Assembly: GCA_039725955.1 (NCBI GenBank)
Contig: CP091034.1
Coordinates: 2,914,001 to 2,978,000 of the forward strand
Direction: 5' to 3'
DNA length: 64,000 nucleotides
Origin: Sinorhizobium sp. B11
GTDB lineage: Bacteria; Pseudomonadota; Alphaproteobacteria; Rhizobiales; Rhizobiaceae
This document shows, piece by piece, positions 52,053 through 59,914 of the stretch; positions within the stretch are counted from its first letter, which is position 1, and each line of letters starts with the position of its first letter. The notes beneath the pieces are model-generated. The model saw only the letters and a program-made list of their open reading frames with translations. It did not search any database and was not told the DNA's origin. Made by a program: the position numbers and the translations under genes.

Positions 52053-52723
52053 CGGGCCACCTCCGGGTTGCCGGCGCCCGAAATTTTCGCGCTTCCCGCA
52101 ATTGCAGTGCCGATCATCGCATCGCGGCTGACGAGATCGGCAAGCGCCTCCTCATCCATGCCCTCCGTTCCCTCGGGTCGCTCGGGGATGACGAGATAAC
52201 GCAGCTCCGCCGTCGAATCCCAGACGCGAACCTTCTTGCTCTCAGGCAGCGTCACCCCGAATTCAGCCAGCACGCCGCGTGGATCGATGACGGCACGCGA
52301 GCGATAGGCGGGAGCCTTGTACCAAACCGGCGGCAGGCCGAGAACCGACCACGGATAGCAGGAGCAAAGCGTGCAGACGACGAGGTTATGCGTGTCAGCC
52401 GTGTTGAAGACGGCGCGCATGTGCTCGCCCTGCCGACCAGTATAACCGAGGCTCGCAATCGCTGCCGTCGCGTCCCGCTTCAGCCATTCGGCAAAGTCGG
52501 CATTGCTCCAGGCTTTCGCAACGACACGCGCACCATTGCGCGGCCCGACCTTTGTCTCATAGGTTTCGACAATCGCATCGATCGCCGCCGGATCGATCAG
52601 CCCCTTCTCCGTCAGCAGCGATTCCAGCGCTTTCACACGCGCCTGCATGTCCGAATAATGGTTGTCGTGGTGATGATCATGGTGATCGTGGTCATGATCT
52701 GCGTGGTCGTCTCTGTGCCGCAT
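52049..52723 (-). CDS. nthA: Nitrile hydratase alpha subunit, cobalt type, with His-rich N-terminus
   Basis: 224 residues, ATG with GGAGAG upstream. The metal-binding claw reads VCTLCSCYPW (Cys117, Cys120, Cys122). Thr at the second claw position marks the cobalt class, while iron enzymes have Ser there. It also has the VWYKAPAYRSRAV segment and the conserved RVWDSTAELRYLVIPERP. Residues 3-22 are almost entirely His and Asp, an extension ahead of the usual start at about residue 26, and could bind Co or Ni. Hydrates nitriles to amides together with NthB. First gene of the operon. Confidence 0.95.
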   Translation of the reverse strand: MRHRDDHADHDHDHHDHHHDNHYSDMQARVKALESLLTEKGLIDPAAIDAIVETYETKVGPRNGARVVAKAWSNADFAEWLKRDATAAIASLGYTGRQGEHMRAVFNTADTHNLVVCTLCSCYPWSVLGLPPVWYKAPAYRSRAVIDPRGVLAEFGVTLPESKKVRVWDSTAELRYLVIPERPEGTEGMDEEALADLVSRDAMIGTAIAGSAKISGAGNPEVAR

Positions 52724-52912
52724 GGCGCGCTCTCCAGGCTAGAGCGCTCGATCTTATGCGGCGATCGGAGGAGCGCCAAGCGCATTTCTCGTCAAGAAGT
52801 GTCCCAAATGAATGCCGTCGGGGATGACTGAAGATGGAGCTAATTAAGCAACTCCTTATTTTTCGCCGTGATCCTAACCAAACGTTAACGGCTTCATCTC
52901 AACATCGCACAC

Positions 52913-53674
52913 ATGAAACTTCCGACATTCGGCCGCAGCACCAGATCACCCGCGCCTCCGTCCGCGCCTCCGCGAGACGAGATGGAGAGCCTTGCCGATA
53001 GCTCGGCCTCTGTCGATCCGCGCCGGCAGGAGACCGAAGATACTGTCGAGAGCCCAGGGCTGGTTGCACGCGCCCTGCTGGATCATGTGATTCAGGAAAT
53101 GGCGACGGACGGCCATGTTCAGCCGATCGATCTGTTTGGAGCCCTGGGATCGGTTGGCGGTTTTTCGTGCGTCCTCACCGCCTTTGATATTGCTTCCGCA
53201 GGAGATCTCAGCGACGACGCTGATCTCATCGCCATGGAAGCCGAAGACGGCTCCCGCTATTATACCGGCAACCTGCCCAATGCCTTCCTTCTGGAAAGCC
53301 ACGATTCCCTGCTCAACCTGACATACGGCGCCGCGAGAAGGTCCGGTGCTCTGATCTCGCAAGAGATGGCGATGGAAACGCTTCGTTACGTGGTCTCAAC
53401 AATCGGACATCCGCAATTCGGAATACCGCGATTGACGGATGAGAACCGTCCAGCCGAGACGCCCGTTGCCTACGTTCGCCGCCTGTGGCCGAAGTTGGCC
53501 GATGCTCTCGATCGAAATCGCGTACCCCTCAGCAGGCGACCTTTCGCGATCGGCCTGGCGCTGGAACTTGCCTTCTTCCACGTCAGGCCGCCGCTTGACC
53601 CGTCTCTGGCGGCCCGGATCGTCACCGAATGCGCTATTCCCATGGCGAGACTCGATCCCCGCCTGATCGCTTGA
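52913..53674 (+). CDS. Conserved hypothetical protein
   Basis: 253 residues with an ATG at 52913. The first 50 residues are Pro/Ser/Glu-rich and probably disordered. The rest looks like a mixed helical globular domain (LVARALLDHVIQEMATDGHVQPIDLFGALGSVGGFSCVLTAFDIAS ... RRPFAIGLALELAFFHVRPPLDPSLAARIVTECAIPMARLDPRLIA). No membrane helix, signal peptide or catalytic motif is evident, and I do not recognise the family. The codon usage matches the neighbours. The 189-base gap upstream holds its promoter and that of nthA, which is divergent. Confidence 0.7.
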   Translation: MKLPTFGRSTRSPAPPSAPPRDEMESLADSSASVDPRRQETEDTVESPGLVARALLDHVIQEMATDGHVQPIDLFGALGSVGGFSCVLTAFDIASAGDLSDDADLIAMEAEDGSRYYTGNLPNAFLLESHDSLLNLTYGAARRSGALISQEMAMETLRYVVSTIGHPQFGIPRLTDENRPAETPVAYVRRLWPKLADALDRNRVPLSRRPFAIGLALELAFFHVRPPLDPSLAARIVTECAIPMARLDPRLIA

Positions 53675-53761
53675 GCTATCCGGCATGAAAGGCAGACAAT
53701 TTCTTGCAGGCGTTATACCGCCCGCCCTGCCCGACATGCCGTTTTTGGGTAGTCTCCCATC

Positions 53762-55045
53762 ATGAACATCCTGATTCTCGGTGCCACAGGCTTCATCGGC
53801 TCGGCGATCGCAGCACGGCTGCTTGCGGACGGCTGCACAGTGACCGGGCTTGCCCGCAATCCCGACCGGGCGCGGGTTCGCCAGCCCGCTATCCGCTGGA
53901 TCAGGGCCGACCTGGAGAGGATGACCAATGTGGCCGACTGGGCCTCCGTGCTGGAGGGCCAGGACGTGGTCGTCAACAGTGCCGGCGCCCTCCAGGACGG
54001 TCTTTCTGACAATCTCGCGGCCACCCAGCAACGCGCAATGATCGCGCTCCAGCAAGCGGCGCGACCGGCCGGCGTGACGCTCATCGTCCAGATATCCGCC
54101 CGAACGGATGGCGCCGGCAGCGACCTGCCCTTCCTCGCCACCAAGCGCGCTGCCGATATCGCGCTTGCGGCATCCGGCCTGCCTTATGTCATCCTTCGCC
54201 CGTCCCTCGTGCTCGGCCGCAATGCCCATGGCGGCACCGCACTTCTGCGCGCACTCGCATCCTTCCCGTTTGCCCTGCCGCTCATCCATGCCGACAGCCC
54301 GGTTGAAACGGTCGCCGCCGAAGATGTCGCCTCTGCAGTCTCGGCTGCGATTTCAGGCACGCTTCCCTCCGGCAGCGACATCGAACTGGCTGCCACCGAA
54401 CGGCACACGCTGACAAGCCTCGTCAAACTGCATCGTGCCTGGCTTGGCCTGCCGGATGCGCCTGTTATCTCGATCCCGCCGGCACTCGCACGGCCCGCCT
54501 CATGGCTTGCCGATCTCGTCGGCCATCTCGGCTGGCGCTCACCGCTGCGCTCCACCGCCATGACCGTCATGTCCGAGGGCGTCAGGATGGACCGCCCCAC
54601 CCGGCAGCGTCTGCCGACGCTTTCGGCCGCAGAGACGCTTGCCGCCAACCCCTCCGGCGTTCAGGATCTGTGGTTTGCCCGCCTCTATCTCCTGAAGGCG
54701 CCCATCATTGCCGGCCTGTCGCTCTTCTGGCTGCTATCGGGCCTCATCCCGCTTCTGGCACCTGAACAGGCAAGCGCCCATTTCCTGCGCGTCATGCCAG
54801 CCGATGCGGCCATGGCGATGACAATCATCACCTGCCTGATCGATATCGCGCTCGGCGCCGCAGTCCTCGTGCGCCCCTTCGCCCGTCGCGCCCTTGGCGG
54901 CATGCTCATCGTCTCGCTTGCCTATCTCGCCGGCGGCACCATTCTGGAACCGGCGCTCTGGCTCGATCCGCTCGGGCCGCTGGTCAAGGTGCTGCCATCG
55001 CTGCTGCTGACGCTTGCGGCACTCGCCATCCTGGATGAACGCTGA
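53762..55045 (+). CDS. SDR-type NAD(P)-binding protein fused to a DoxX-like membrane domain
   Basis: 427 residues. Residues 1 to about 290 are an extended NmrA/SDR-like Rossmann domain starting MNILILGATGFIGSAIAARLLADG, with VVNSAGALQDG and LPYVILRPSLVLG. Residues about 300-427 hold four membrane helices of the DoxX_2 type (YLLKAPIIAGLSLFWLLSGLIPLL ... IDIALGAAVLVRPFARRALGGMLIV). Fusions of this build are known in proteobacteria and may link a nucleotide-binding enzyme to the membrane or quinone pool. The stop overlaps the start of the DUF2269 gene. Confidence 0.87.
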   Translation: MNILILGATGFIGSAIAARLLADGCTVTGLARNPDRARVRQPAIRWIRADLERMTNVADWASVLEGQDVVVNSAGALQDGLSDNLAATQQRAMIALQQAARPAGVTLIVQISARTDGAGSDLPFLATKRAADIALAASGLPYVILRPSLVLGRNAHGGTALLRALASFPFALPLIHADSPVETVAAEDVASAVSAAISGTLPSGSDIELAATERHTLTSLVKLHRAWLGLPDAPVISIPPALARPASWLADLVGHLGWRSPLRSTAMTVMSEGVRMDRPTRQRLPTLSAAETLAANPSGVQDLWFARLYLLKAPIIAGLSLFWLLSGLIPLLAPEQASAHFLRVMPADAAMAMTIITCLIDIALGAAVLVRPFARRALGGMLIVSLAYLAGGTILEPALWLDPLGPLVKVLPSLLLTLAALAILDER

Positions 55046-55515
55046 TGCTCGCCGAATTGCTGCTTCTTGCCCATGTGGTGGGTGCCGCCGTGCTCTTCGG
55101 CACCGGCGCCGGCATCGCCTTCTTCATGGTGATGGCCCATCGCACCCGTGATCCCGGGCTTATCGCACACGTCGCCGGCACCGTCGTCATCGCCGACACG
55201 ATCTTTACCGCCACCGCCGCCATTCTGCAGCCCGTGACAGGCTATCTTCTCGCCCGCATCATCGGCTGGGACCTGACGGAAAGCTGGATTGCGCTCTCGC
55301 TGTTGCTTTACGTCGTGACCGGCATCTTCTGGCTGCCGGTCGTCTGGATCCAGATCCGGCTGCGCAATCTGGCGCGGGCCGCAGCGGCTTCGGGCGCCGC
55401 CCTGCCATCGGCCTATTTCAGCCTTTACCGCGTCTGGTTCGCTTTCGGCTTCCCGGCTTTCTTCGCGGTAACAGGCATTCTCTGGCTGATGCTCACGAAG
55501 CCGACGCTATTTTAG
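55045..55515 (+). CDS. DUF2269 family membrane protein
   Basis: 156 residues, starting at the ATG that overlaps the SDR-DoxX stop (TGATG). Four membrane helices are predicted (ELLLLAHVVGAAVLFGTGAGIAFF; VVIADTIFTATAAILQPVTGYLLA; WIALSLLLYVVTGIFWLPVVW; FGFPAFFAVTGILWLML). Conserved His in LLLAHVVGA and a mid-membrane Asp are family features and could bind heme or metal. Translational coupling suggests it works with the fused SDR-DoxX protein in the inner membrane. Function unknown. Its 3' end overlaps the convergent LysE gene by nine bases. Confidence 0.82.
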   Translation: MLAELLLLAHVVGAAVLFGTGAGIAFFMVMAHRTRDPGLIAHVAGTVVIADTIFTATAAILQPVTGYLLARIIGWDLTESWIALSLLLYVVTGIFWLPVVWIQIRLRNLARAAAASGAALPSAYFSLYRVWFAFGFPAFFAVTGILWLMLTKPTLF

Positions 55516-56100
55516 CATCGGCCAGAGGCTGAGAACGAGCAGCAATGCCATGGTGATATTGAACCATTTCAGCCGCACCGGATCGGACAACCACTCCCGA
55601 AGCGCCGAGCCGAAGCCAGCCCAGGTGGACACAGAAGGCACGTTGACCGCCGCAAAAGCAAGACCGACGAGCAGCACGCTGGCCAGATAAAGCTCAGGAT
55701 TGGTATAGGTCGCCATGGCCGTCACCGCCATCACCCAGGCCTTCGGATTGACCCACTGAAAGGCCGCAGCACCAAGGAACGACATCGGCTTCACGCCGCT
55801 CGTGCCCTCGCCCAGCGAGCGCGACGTTCCGATCTTCCAGGCGATCCAGACGAGATAGGCGCCGCCTGCGAACTTCAGCGCGGTATAGACCGCCGGCACC
55901 ATATGCAGCAGCGCACCGAGCCCAAGCCCGACGCCAAGAAGCAGCGACAGGAAACCTGCCCCGATGCCGAACATGTGCGGGATGGTGCGACGGAAACCGA
56001 AATTCACGCCCGAGGCAAACAGCATCATGTTGTTCGGCCCCGGCGTGATTGACGTCGTGAAGGCAAAGAGCAGCAGAGCCAGAAACGTATCCAGCGGCAT
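55507..56100 (-). CDS. LysE/RhtB family amino acid exporter
   Basis: 197 residues, about six membrane helices. The family marker SITPGPNNMMLFASGVNFGFRRTIPHMFGIGAGF is at the N-terminus and FQWVNPKAWVMAVTAMATY in the middle. Members export basic or neutral amino acids or homoserine lactones using the proton gradient. The upstream region (56101-56251) holds a palindrome and a TAGGTCAG element shared with the aminotransferase promoter, so both may be under one amino-acid-responsive regulator. Confidence 0.9.
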   Translation of the reverse strand: MPLDTFLALLLFAFTTSITPGPNNMMLFASGVNFGFRRTIPHMFGIGAGFLSLLLGVGLGLGALLHMVPAVYTALKFAGGAYLVWIAWKIGTSRSLGEGTSGVKPMSFLGAAAFQWVNPKAWVMAVTAMATYTNPELYLASVLLVGLAFAAVNVPSVSTWAGFGSALREWLSDPVRLKWFNITMALLLVLSLWPMLK

Positions 56101-56149
56101 GAAACCTCCCGGAAAGCATGTGTCGATGATGTGGCCGACTTATTGGATT

Positions 56150-56206
56150 TAGGTCAGCATAACTGTCCTAAACCCTTGTCACCATAACATGATTGTCACG
56201 GTGACA
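56150..56206. promoter_or_regulatory. Candidate operator between LysE exporter and aldo/keto reductase
   Basis: TAGGTCAG at 56150-56157 and the palindrome TGTCAC-G-GTGACA at 56194-56206, with a further half site TTGTCACC at 56177-56184. The same two elements occur upstream of the aminotransferase (26581-26610). They lie 50-106 bases before the LysE start and about 45 before the reductase start. Confidence 0.55.
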
Positions 56207-56251
56207 GGATTACCTGATAGTCTGCCGGAGACGCAAAGGACCAGAACCGCC

Positions 56252-57097
56252 ATGGATGACCCGATCCCCACCATCAGTTTCCCCGATGGCACCGAAGTCC
56301 CCGCTCTCGGCCAGGGAACTTGGGGCATGGGCGAGGATGCCGGCCACGCGAGGCAAGAAATCGCAAGCCTCAAGGCCGGCCTCGATCTCGGCATGACGAT
56401 GATCGATACCGCCGAAATGTATGGTGACGGCGGCGCCGAAGAAATCGTCGGACAGGCAATCAAGGGCCGCCGTGAGGAGACCTTCATCGTCAGCAAGGTC
56501 TATCCCTGGAATGCCAGCCGCACCGGCACGATTACCGCCTGCGAAAATAGCCTCGACCGCCTCGGCACTGACCGCATCGACCTTTACCTGCTGCACTGGC
56601 GCGGCAACTATCCGCTCGCCGAGACCGTCGAGGCCTTCGAAACGCTGAAGGCTTCGGGCAAGATCCGCGCCTGGGGCGTCTCCAATTTCGATACCGACGA
56701 CATGCAGGAGCTGCTGTCTGTTCCCGGAGGAAAGAACGTCGCCGCCAATCAGGTCCTCTACAATATCGCCCGTCGCGGTATCGAATACGATCTCCTGCCC
56801 TGGTGCCAGAGCCGCAACATCCCCATCATGGCCTATTCACCGATCGAACAGGGCCGCATCCTGCACCATCCGGACCTGATCCATATCGCCAAGGCCTATC
56901 AGGCCACCCCGGCGCAGCTGGCGCTCGCCTTCGTGCTCGAACGCGACGGCGTCTTCGTCATACCCAAGACCTCCAACATCGAGCGCGCCCGCGAAAACCG
57001 CGACTGCGTCTCCCTCGACATCACCGACGAGGACTGGGAGGCGCTCGATGCCGCCTTCCCGCCACCGGCAAGGAAAACGCCGCTGGAAATGCTCTGA
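56252..57097 (+). CDS. Aldo/keto reductase (2,5-diketogluconate reductase-like)
   Basis: 281 residues from the ATG at 56252, with AAGGA upstream; an ATG at 56189 would cover the putative operator. The TIM-barrel tetrad is present: Asp and Tyr in MTMIDTAEMYGDGGAEE, Lys in FIVSKVYPWNA and His in LYLLHWRGNYPL. The C-terminal cofactor loop is FVIPKTSNIERARENRD. It reduces aldehydes or keto sugars with NADPH. Divergent from the LysE exporter and possibly under the same control. Substrate unknown. Confidence 0.92.
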   Translation: MDDPIPTISFPDGTEVPALGQGTWGMGEDAGHARQEIASLKAGLDLGMTMIDTAEMYGDGGAEEIVGQAIKGRREETFIVSKVYPWNASRTGTITACENSLDRLGTDRIDLYLLHWRGNYPLAETVEAFETLKASGKIRAWGVSNFDTDDMQELLSVPGGKNVAANQVLYNIARRGIEYDLLPWCQSRNIPIMAYSPIEQGRILHHPDLIHIAKAYQATPAQLALAFVLERDGVFVIPKTSNIERARENRDCVSLDITDEDWEALDAAFPPPARKTPLEML

Positions 57098-57132
57098 TCT
57101 CCAACGGCGCAATCGTTTTGCTATTGTGTTGC

Positions 57133-57190
57133 AGTTTCTACATGCCCCGGCTGTAGTTTCTACATGCCCGGGCTGTAGTCCTACATGCCC
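57133..57190. repeat. Tandem 22-bp repeat at the ilvH 3' end
   Basis: Two adjacent 22-base units, each AGTTTCTACATGCCC plus seven bases ending CTGT, differ at one base. A partial third unit (AGTC-CTACATGCCC) includes the ilvH stop codon. On the minus strand each unit therefore repeats the gene's last codons, GGGCATGTAG. Confidence 0.8.
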
Positions 57191-57753
57191 TGCGCGCCGC
57201 GGTTCATCGCGGCAATGCCGGTGCGGCAGACTTCGATGAGGCCGAGCGGCTTCATGATCGCGATGAACTGGTCGATCTTCGAAGACTTGCCGGTGATCTC
57301 CAGGATGAAATGATCGATCGTTGCATCCACCACCTTGGCGTGGAACGCATCGGCAAGCCGTAGCGTCTCGGCGCGGGTCTCACCGCTGCCAATCAACTTC
57401 AGAAGCGCCACTTCCCGTTCGATCGGCCGGTCCTGGCCGAGTTCACGGGCACGCACCGTGAGGTCCACCACACGATGAACAGGCACGATACGCTCCAGCT
57501 GCGCCTTGATCTGCTCCAGGACCTGCGGCGTGCCGCGCGTCACGACGGTGATGCGCGACAGATGCGCTGCATGCTCCGTCTCGGAAACCGTGAGGCTTTC
57601 GATATTGTAGCCGCGGCCGGAAAACAGGCCGATCACGCGGGCGAGAACGCCCGGTTCGTTATCGACGAGCACCGAGAGCGTATGGTTCTCGACGGCCGCC
57701 GTTTCCGGAGAGATGAAATAGGCAGAGCCGGTGGGTTGAAGGTGTGCGTTCAT
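57181..57753 (-). CDS. ilvH: Acetolactate synthase small (regulatory) subunit
   Basis: 190 residues; also named ilvN. The N-terminal ACT domain reads HTLSVLVDNEPGVLARVIGLFSGRGYNIESLTVSETEHAAHLSRITVV. A second ACT-like half ends in LEITGKSSKIDQFIAIMKPLGLIEVCRTGIAAMNRG. It binds valine and relays feedback inhibition to the large subunit. It begins 27 bases after the ilvI stop, with CCAGGA as ribosome site, so both come from the attenuated ilvI promoter. A tandem repeat starts at its stop codon. Confidence 0.96.
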   Translation of the reverse strand: MNAHLQPTGSAYFISPETAAVENHTLSVLVDNEPGVLARVIGLFSGRGYNIESLTVSETEHAAHLSRITVVTRGTPQVLEQIKAQLERIVPVHRVVDLTVRARELGQDRPIEREVALLKLIGSGETRAETLRLADAFHAKVVDATIDHFILEITGKSSKIDQFIAIMKPLGLIEVCRTGIAAMNRGAQGM

Positions 57754-57780
57754 AATCCTGGGGTTCCTACCTATCTGTTC

Positions 57781-59574
57781 TTATACGAGCTGACGGCCCT
57801 TGGCGTCGATCGCGTTGGCGACCGCCTCGTCCGTGGCTTCGTCTGGCAGCAGCATTTCATTATGCGCCTTGCCCGAGGGGATCATCGGGAAGCAGTTGGC
57901 GAGATTGGCAACGCGGCAATCGACGATGACCGGCTTCTTGACATCGATCATCTCCTGGATCGTCGCATCGAGATCGTCAGGCTTTTCGCAGCGCAGGCCG
58001 ACCGCGCCATAGGCTTCGGCGAGCTTCACGAAGTCGGGCATCGCTTCCGTATAGGAGTTGGACAGGCGGTTGCCATGCAAGAGCTGCTGCCACTGGCGCA
58101 CCATGCCCATGTACTGGTTGTTCATGATGAAGATCTTGATCGGCGCATTGTGCTGGATCGCCGCCGACATTTCCTGGATGCACATCTGGATCGAGGCATC
58201 GCCGGCAATGTCGATGACGAGGCTCTCCGGATGGGCGATCTGGACGCCGAGGGCTGCCGGCAGGCCGTAACCCATCGTGCCGAGGCCACCCGAAGTCATC
58301 CAGCGGTTCGGATGCTCGAATCCGTAGAACTGGGCTGCCCACATCTGGTGCTGGCCGACTTCGGTCGTGATGTAGGTGTCGCGATCCTTGGTCAGTTCAT
58401 AGAGACGTTCCAGCGCATATTGCGGCATGATCACGTCGTTGCTCTTGGTATAGGCGAAGGAATTGCGCGCGCGCCAGCGGGCGATATCGGCCCACCACGC
58501 GTCCAGGCGTCCCTTCTCCGGCTTCTTCGGCAGCGCCCGCCACAGGCGGATCATGTCTTCCAGGACATTGCCGACATCGCCGCGGATGCCGAGATCGACG
58601 CGAACGTTCTTGTTGATCGAAGACGGATCGATGTCGATATGGATCTTCTTGGAATTCGGCGAGAAGGCATTCAGGCGGCCGGTGATGCGGTCGTCGAAGC
58701 GTGCGCCGATGCAGACCATGACGTCGCAATCATGCATCGCCATGTTGGCTTCGTAGGAGCCGTGCATGCCGAGCATCTTCAGCCAGTTCTTGCCTGAGGC
58801 CGGATAGGCGCCGAGGCCCATCAGAGTCGAGGTGATCGGGAAATCCGTCAGCTCGACGAGTTCGCGCAGCATGCGGGAAGCTTCCGGGCCGGAATTGACG
58901 ACGCCGCCGCCCGTATAGAGGATCGGCCTGCGGGCATTCGCCATCAGCTCGATTGCTGCGTGAATCTGGTTAATGTCGCCCTGAACTTTCGGCTGGTAGC
59001 TCTTCTGGATCGCGTGATCGGCCGGCGGCGTGTAGGTACCGGTGGCGAACTGAACATCCTTCGGAATATCGACGACGACGGGACCGGGGCGGCCGGACTG
59101 CGCAATGCGGAAGGCTTCATGGATGACGGCGGCGAGCTCGTTGACATCCTTGACCAGCCAGTTGTGCTTGGTGCAGGGGCGCGTGATGCCGACGGTGTCG
59201 CATTCCTGGAAGGCGTCCGAACCGATGAGCGAGGTGGGAACCTGGCCGGAGAGGCAGACGAGCGGAACCGAATCCATCAAGGCGTCCTGCAGCGGTGTCA
59301 CGGCATTTGTGGCACCCGGACCTGACGTGACCAGCATGACGCCGACCTTGCCGGTGGAGCGGGCATAACCTTCGGCCGCATGGCCGGCACCCTGCTCATG
59401 GCGCACGAGGATATGCTTGATCTCTTCCTGCTGGAAGATCTCGTCATAGATCGGAAGAACCGCGCCGCCGGGATAGCCGAAGATGTGCTCGACACCATTA
59501 TCCTTCAGCGCGCGGAGAACGATTTCCGCTCCCGTCATTCGATTGCTGTCCGCTTGATTGTCCGTGCTCGCCAT
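57781..59574 (-). CDS. ilvI: Acetolactate synthase large (catalytic) subunit
   Basis: 597 residues. TPP enzyme with three domains: the Glu-containing PYR domain (HIFGYPGGAVLPIYDEIF ... HEQGAGHAAEGYARSTGKVGV), the FAD-binding middle domain (LMGLGAYPASGKNWLKMLGMHG) and the PP domain with the Mg-TPP motif GDASIQMCIQEMSAAIQHNAPIKIFIMNNQ. It condenses pyruvate to acetolactate, or with 2-oxobutyrate, starting valine, leucine and isoleucine synthesis. The gene is preceded by a leader peptide, hairpins and a terminator, so expression is set by transcription attenuation. Substrates flow on to IlvC, encoded at 29284-30303. Confidence 0.97.
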   Translation of the reverse strand: MASTDNQADSNRMTGAEIVLRALKDNGVEHIFGYPGGAVLPIYDEIFQQEEIKHILVRHEQGAGHAAEGYARSTGKVGVMLVTSGPGATNAVTPLQDALMDSVPLVCLSGQVPTSLIGSDAFQECDTVGITRPCTKHNWLVKDVNELAAVIHEAFRIAQSGRPGPVVVDIPKDVQFATGTYTPPADHAIQKSYQPKVQGDINQIHAAIELMANARRPILYTGGGVVNSGPEASRMLRELVELTDFPITSTLMGLGAYPASGKNWLKMLGMHGSYEANMAMHDCDVMVCIGARFDDRITGRLNAFSPNSKKIHIDIDPSSINKNVRVDLGIRGDVGNVLEDMIRLWRALPKKPEKGRLDAWWADIARWRARNSFAYTKSNDVIMPQYALERLYELTKDRDTYITTEVGQHQMWAAQFYGFEHPNRWMTSGGLGTMGYGLPAALGVQIAHPESLVIDIAGDASIQMCIQEMSAAIQHNAPIKIFIMNNQYMGMVRQWQQLLHGNRLSNSYTEAMPDFVKLAEAYGAVGLRCEKPDDLDATIQEMIDVKKPVIVDCRVANLANCFPMIPSGKAHNEMLLPDEATDEAVANAIDAKGRQLV

Positions 59575-59636
59575 GTATCTGTTCCGTTTGATGCTGAGGA
59601 GTTGAGGTTCGTGCCGGAAGCCCTGATTTCGGGCAT

Positions 59637-59714
59637 AAAAAAAGGCCCCTGAGGAGCCTTCGTCTTGCGCATGGGTGGCTACCGCCGGATGGTTACACCA
59701 TCCTGCCCATGCGC
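59637..59714 (-). promoter_or_regulatory. Transcription attenuator in the ilvIH leader
   Basis: In minus-strand order: GCGCATGGG (59714-59706) pairs with CCCATGCGC (59675-59667), enclosing an inner hairpin GGATGG / CCATCC. Then GGTAGCC (59683-59677) can instead pair with GGCTCC (59658-59653), forming an antiterminator. Finally AAGGCTCC / GGGGCCTT (59660-59642) plus seven T is the terminator. Ribosome stalling at the leader's branched-chain codons would favour the antiterminator. Confidence 0.8.
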
Positions 59715-59749
59715 TTTCCCACCACGATAAGAACGTTCGAAATTGTCAT
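59693..59749 (-). CDS. ilvIH attenuator leader peptide
   Basis: An 18-residue peptide, MTISNVLIVVGKRMGRMV, followed by TAA. Seven of its 18 residues are Ile, Leu or Val, with Leu-Ile-Val-Val consecutive at positions 7-10, just before the first attenuator stem. No Shine-Dalgarno is present. The predicted RNA start lies only two or three bases before the AUG, so translation is probably leaderless, as is known for the trp leader peptide in Sinorhizobium. Confidence 0.8.
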   Translation of the reverse strand: MTISNVLIVVGKRMGRMV

Positions 59750-59757
59750 GGGCGGAA

Positions 59758-59786
59758 TTGATAGACAGAAAATTTCGCAGCGTCAA
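59758..59786 (-). promoter_or_regulatory. Candidate promoter of the ilvIH leader
   Basis: TTGACG (59786-59781) and TATCAA (59763-59758) on the minus strand, exactly 17 bases apart. Transcription should begin near 59751, beside the leader-peptide start codon at 59749. Confidence 0.65.
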
Positions 59787-59914
59787 CGCATTCCGCAATA
59801 AAAAATCCGCGGCCGGTCAGCCGATCACTTCTCCCATAGCCCGTCCAATTCTGGGGCTGAAGGATTTATTAAAGGATCGGTCATATCCTGTCCTTTACTG
59901 CGGGGAGTAACCCT

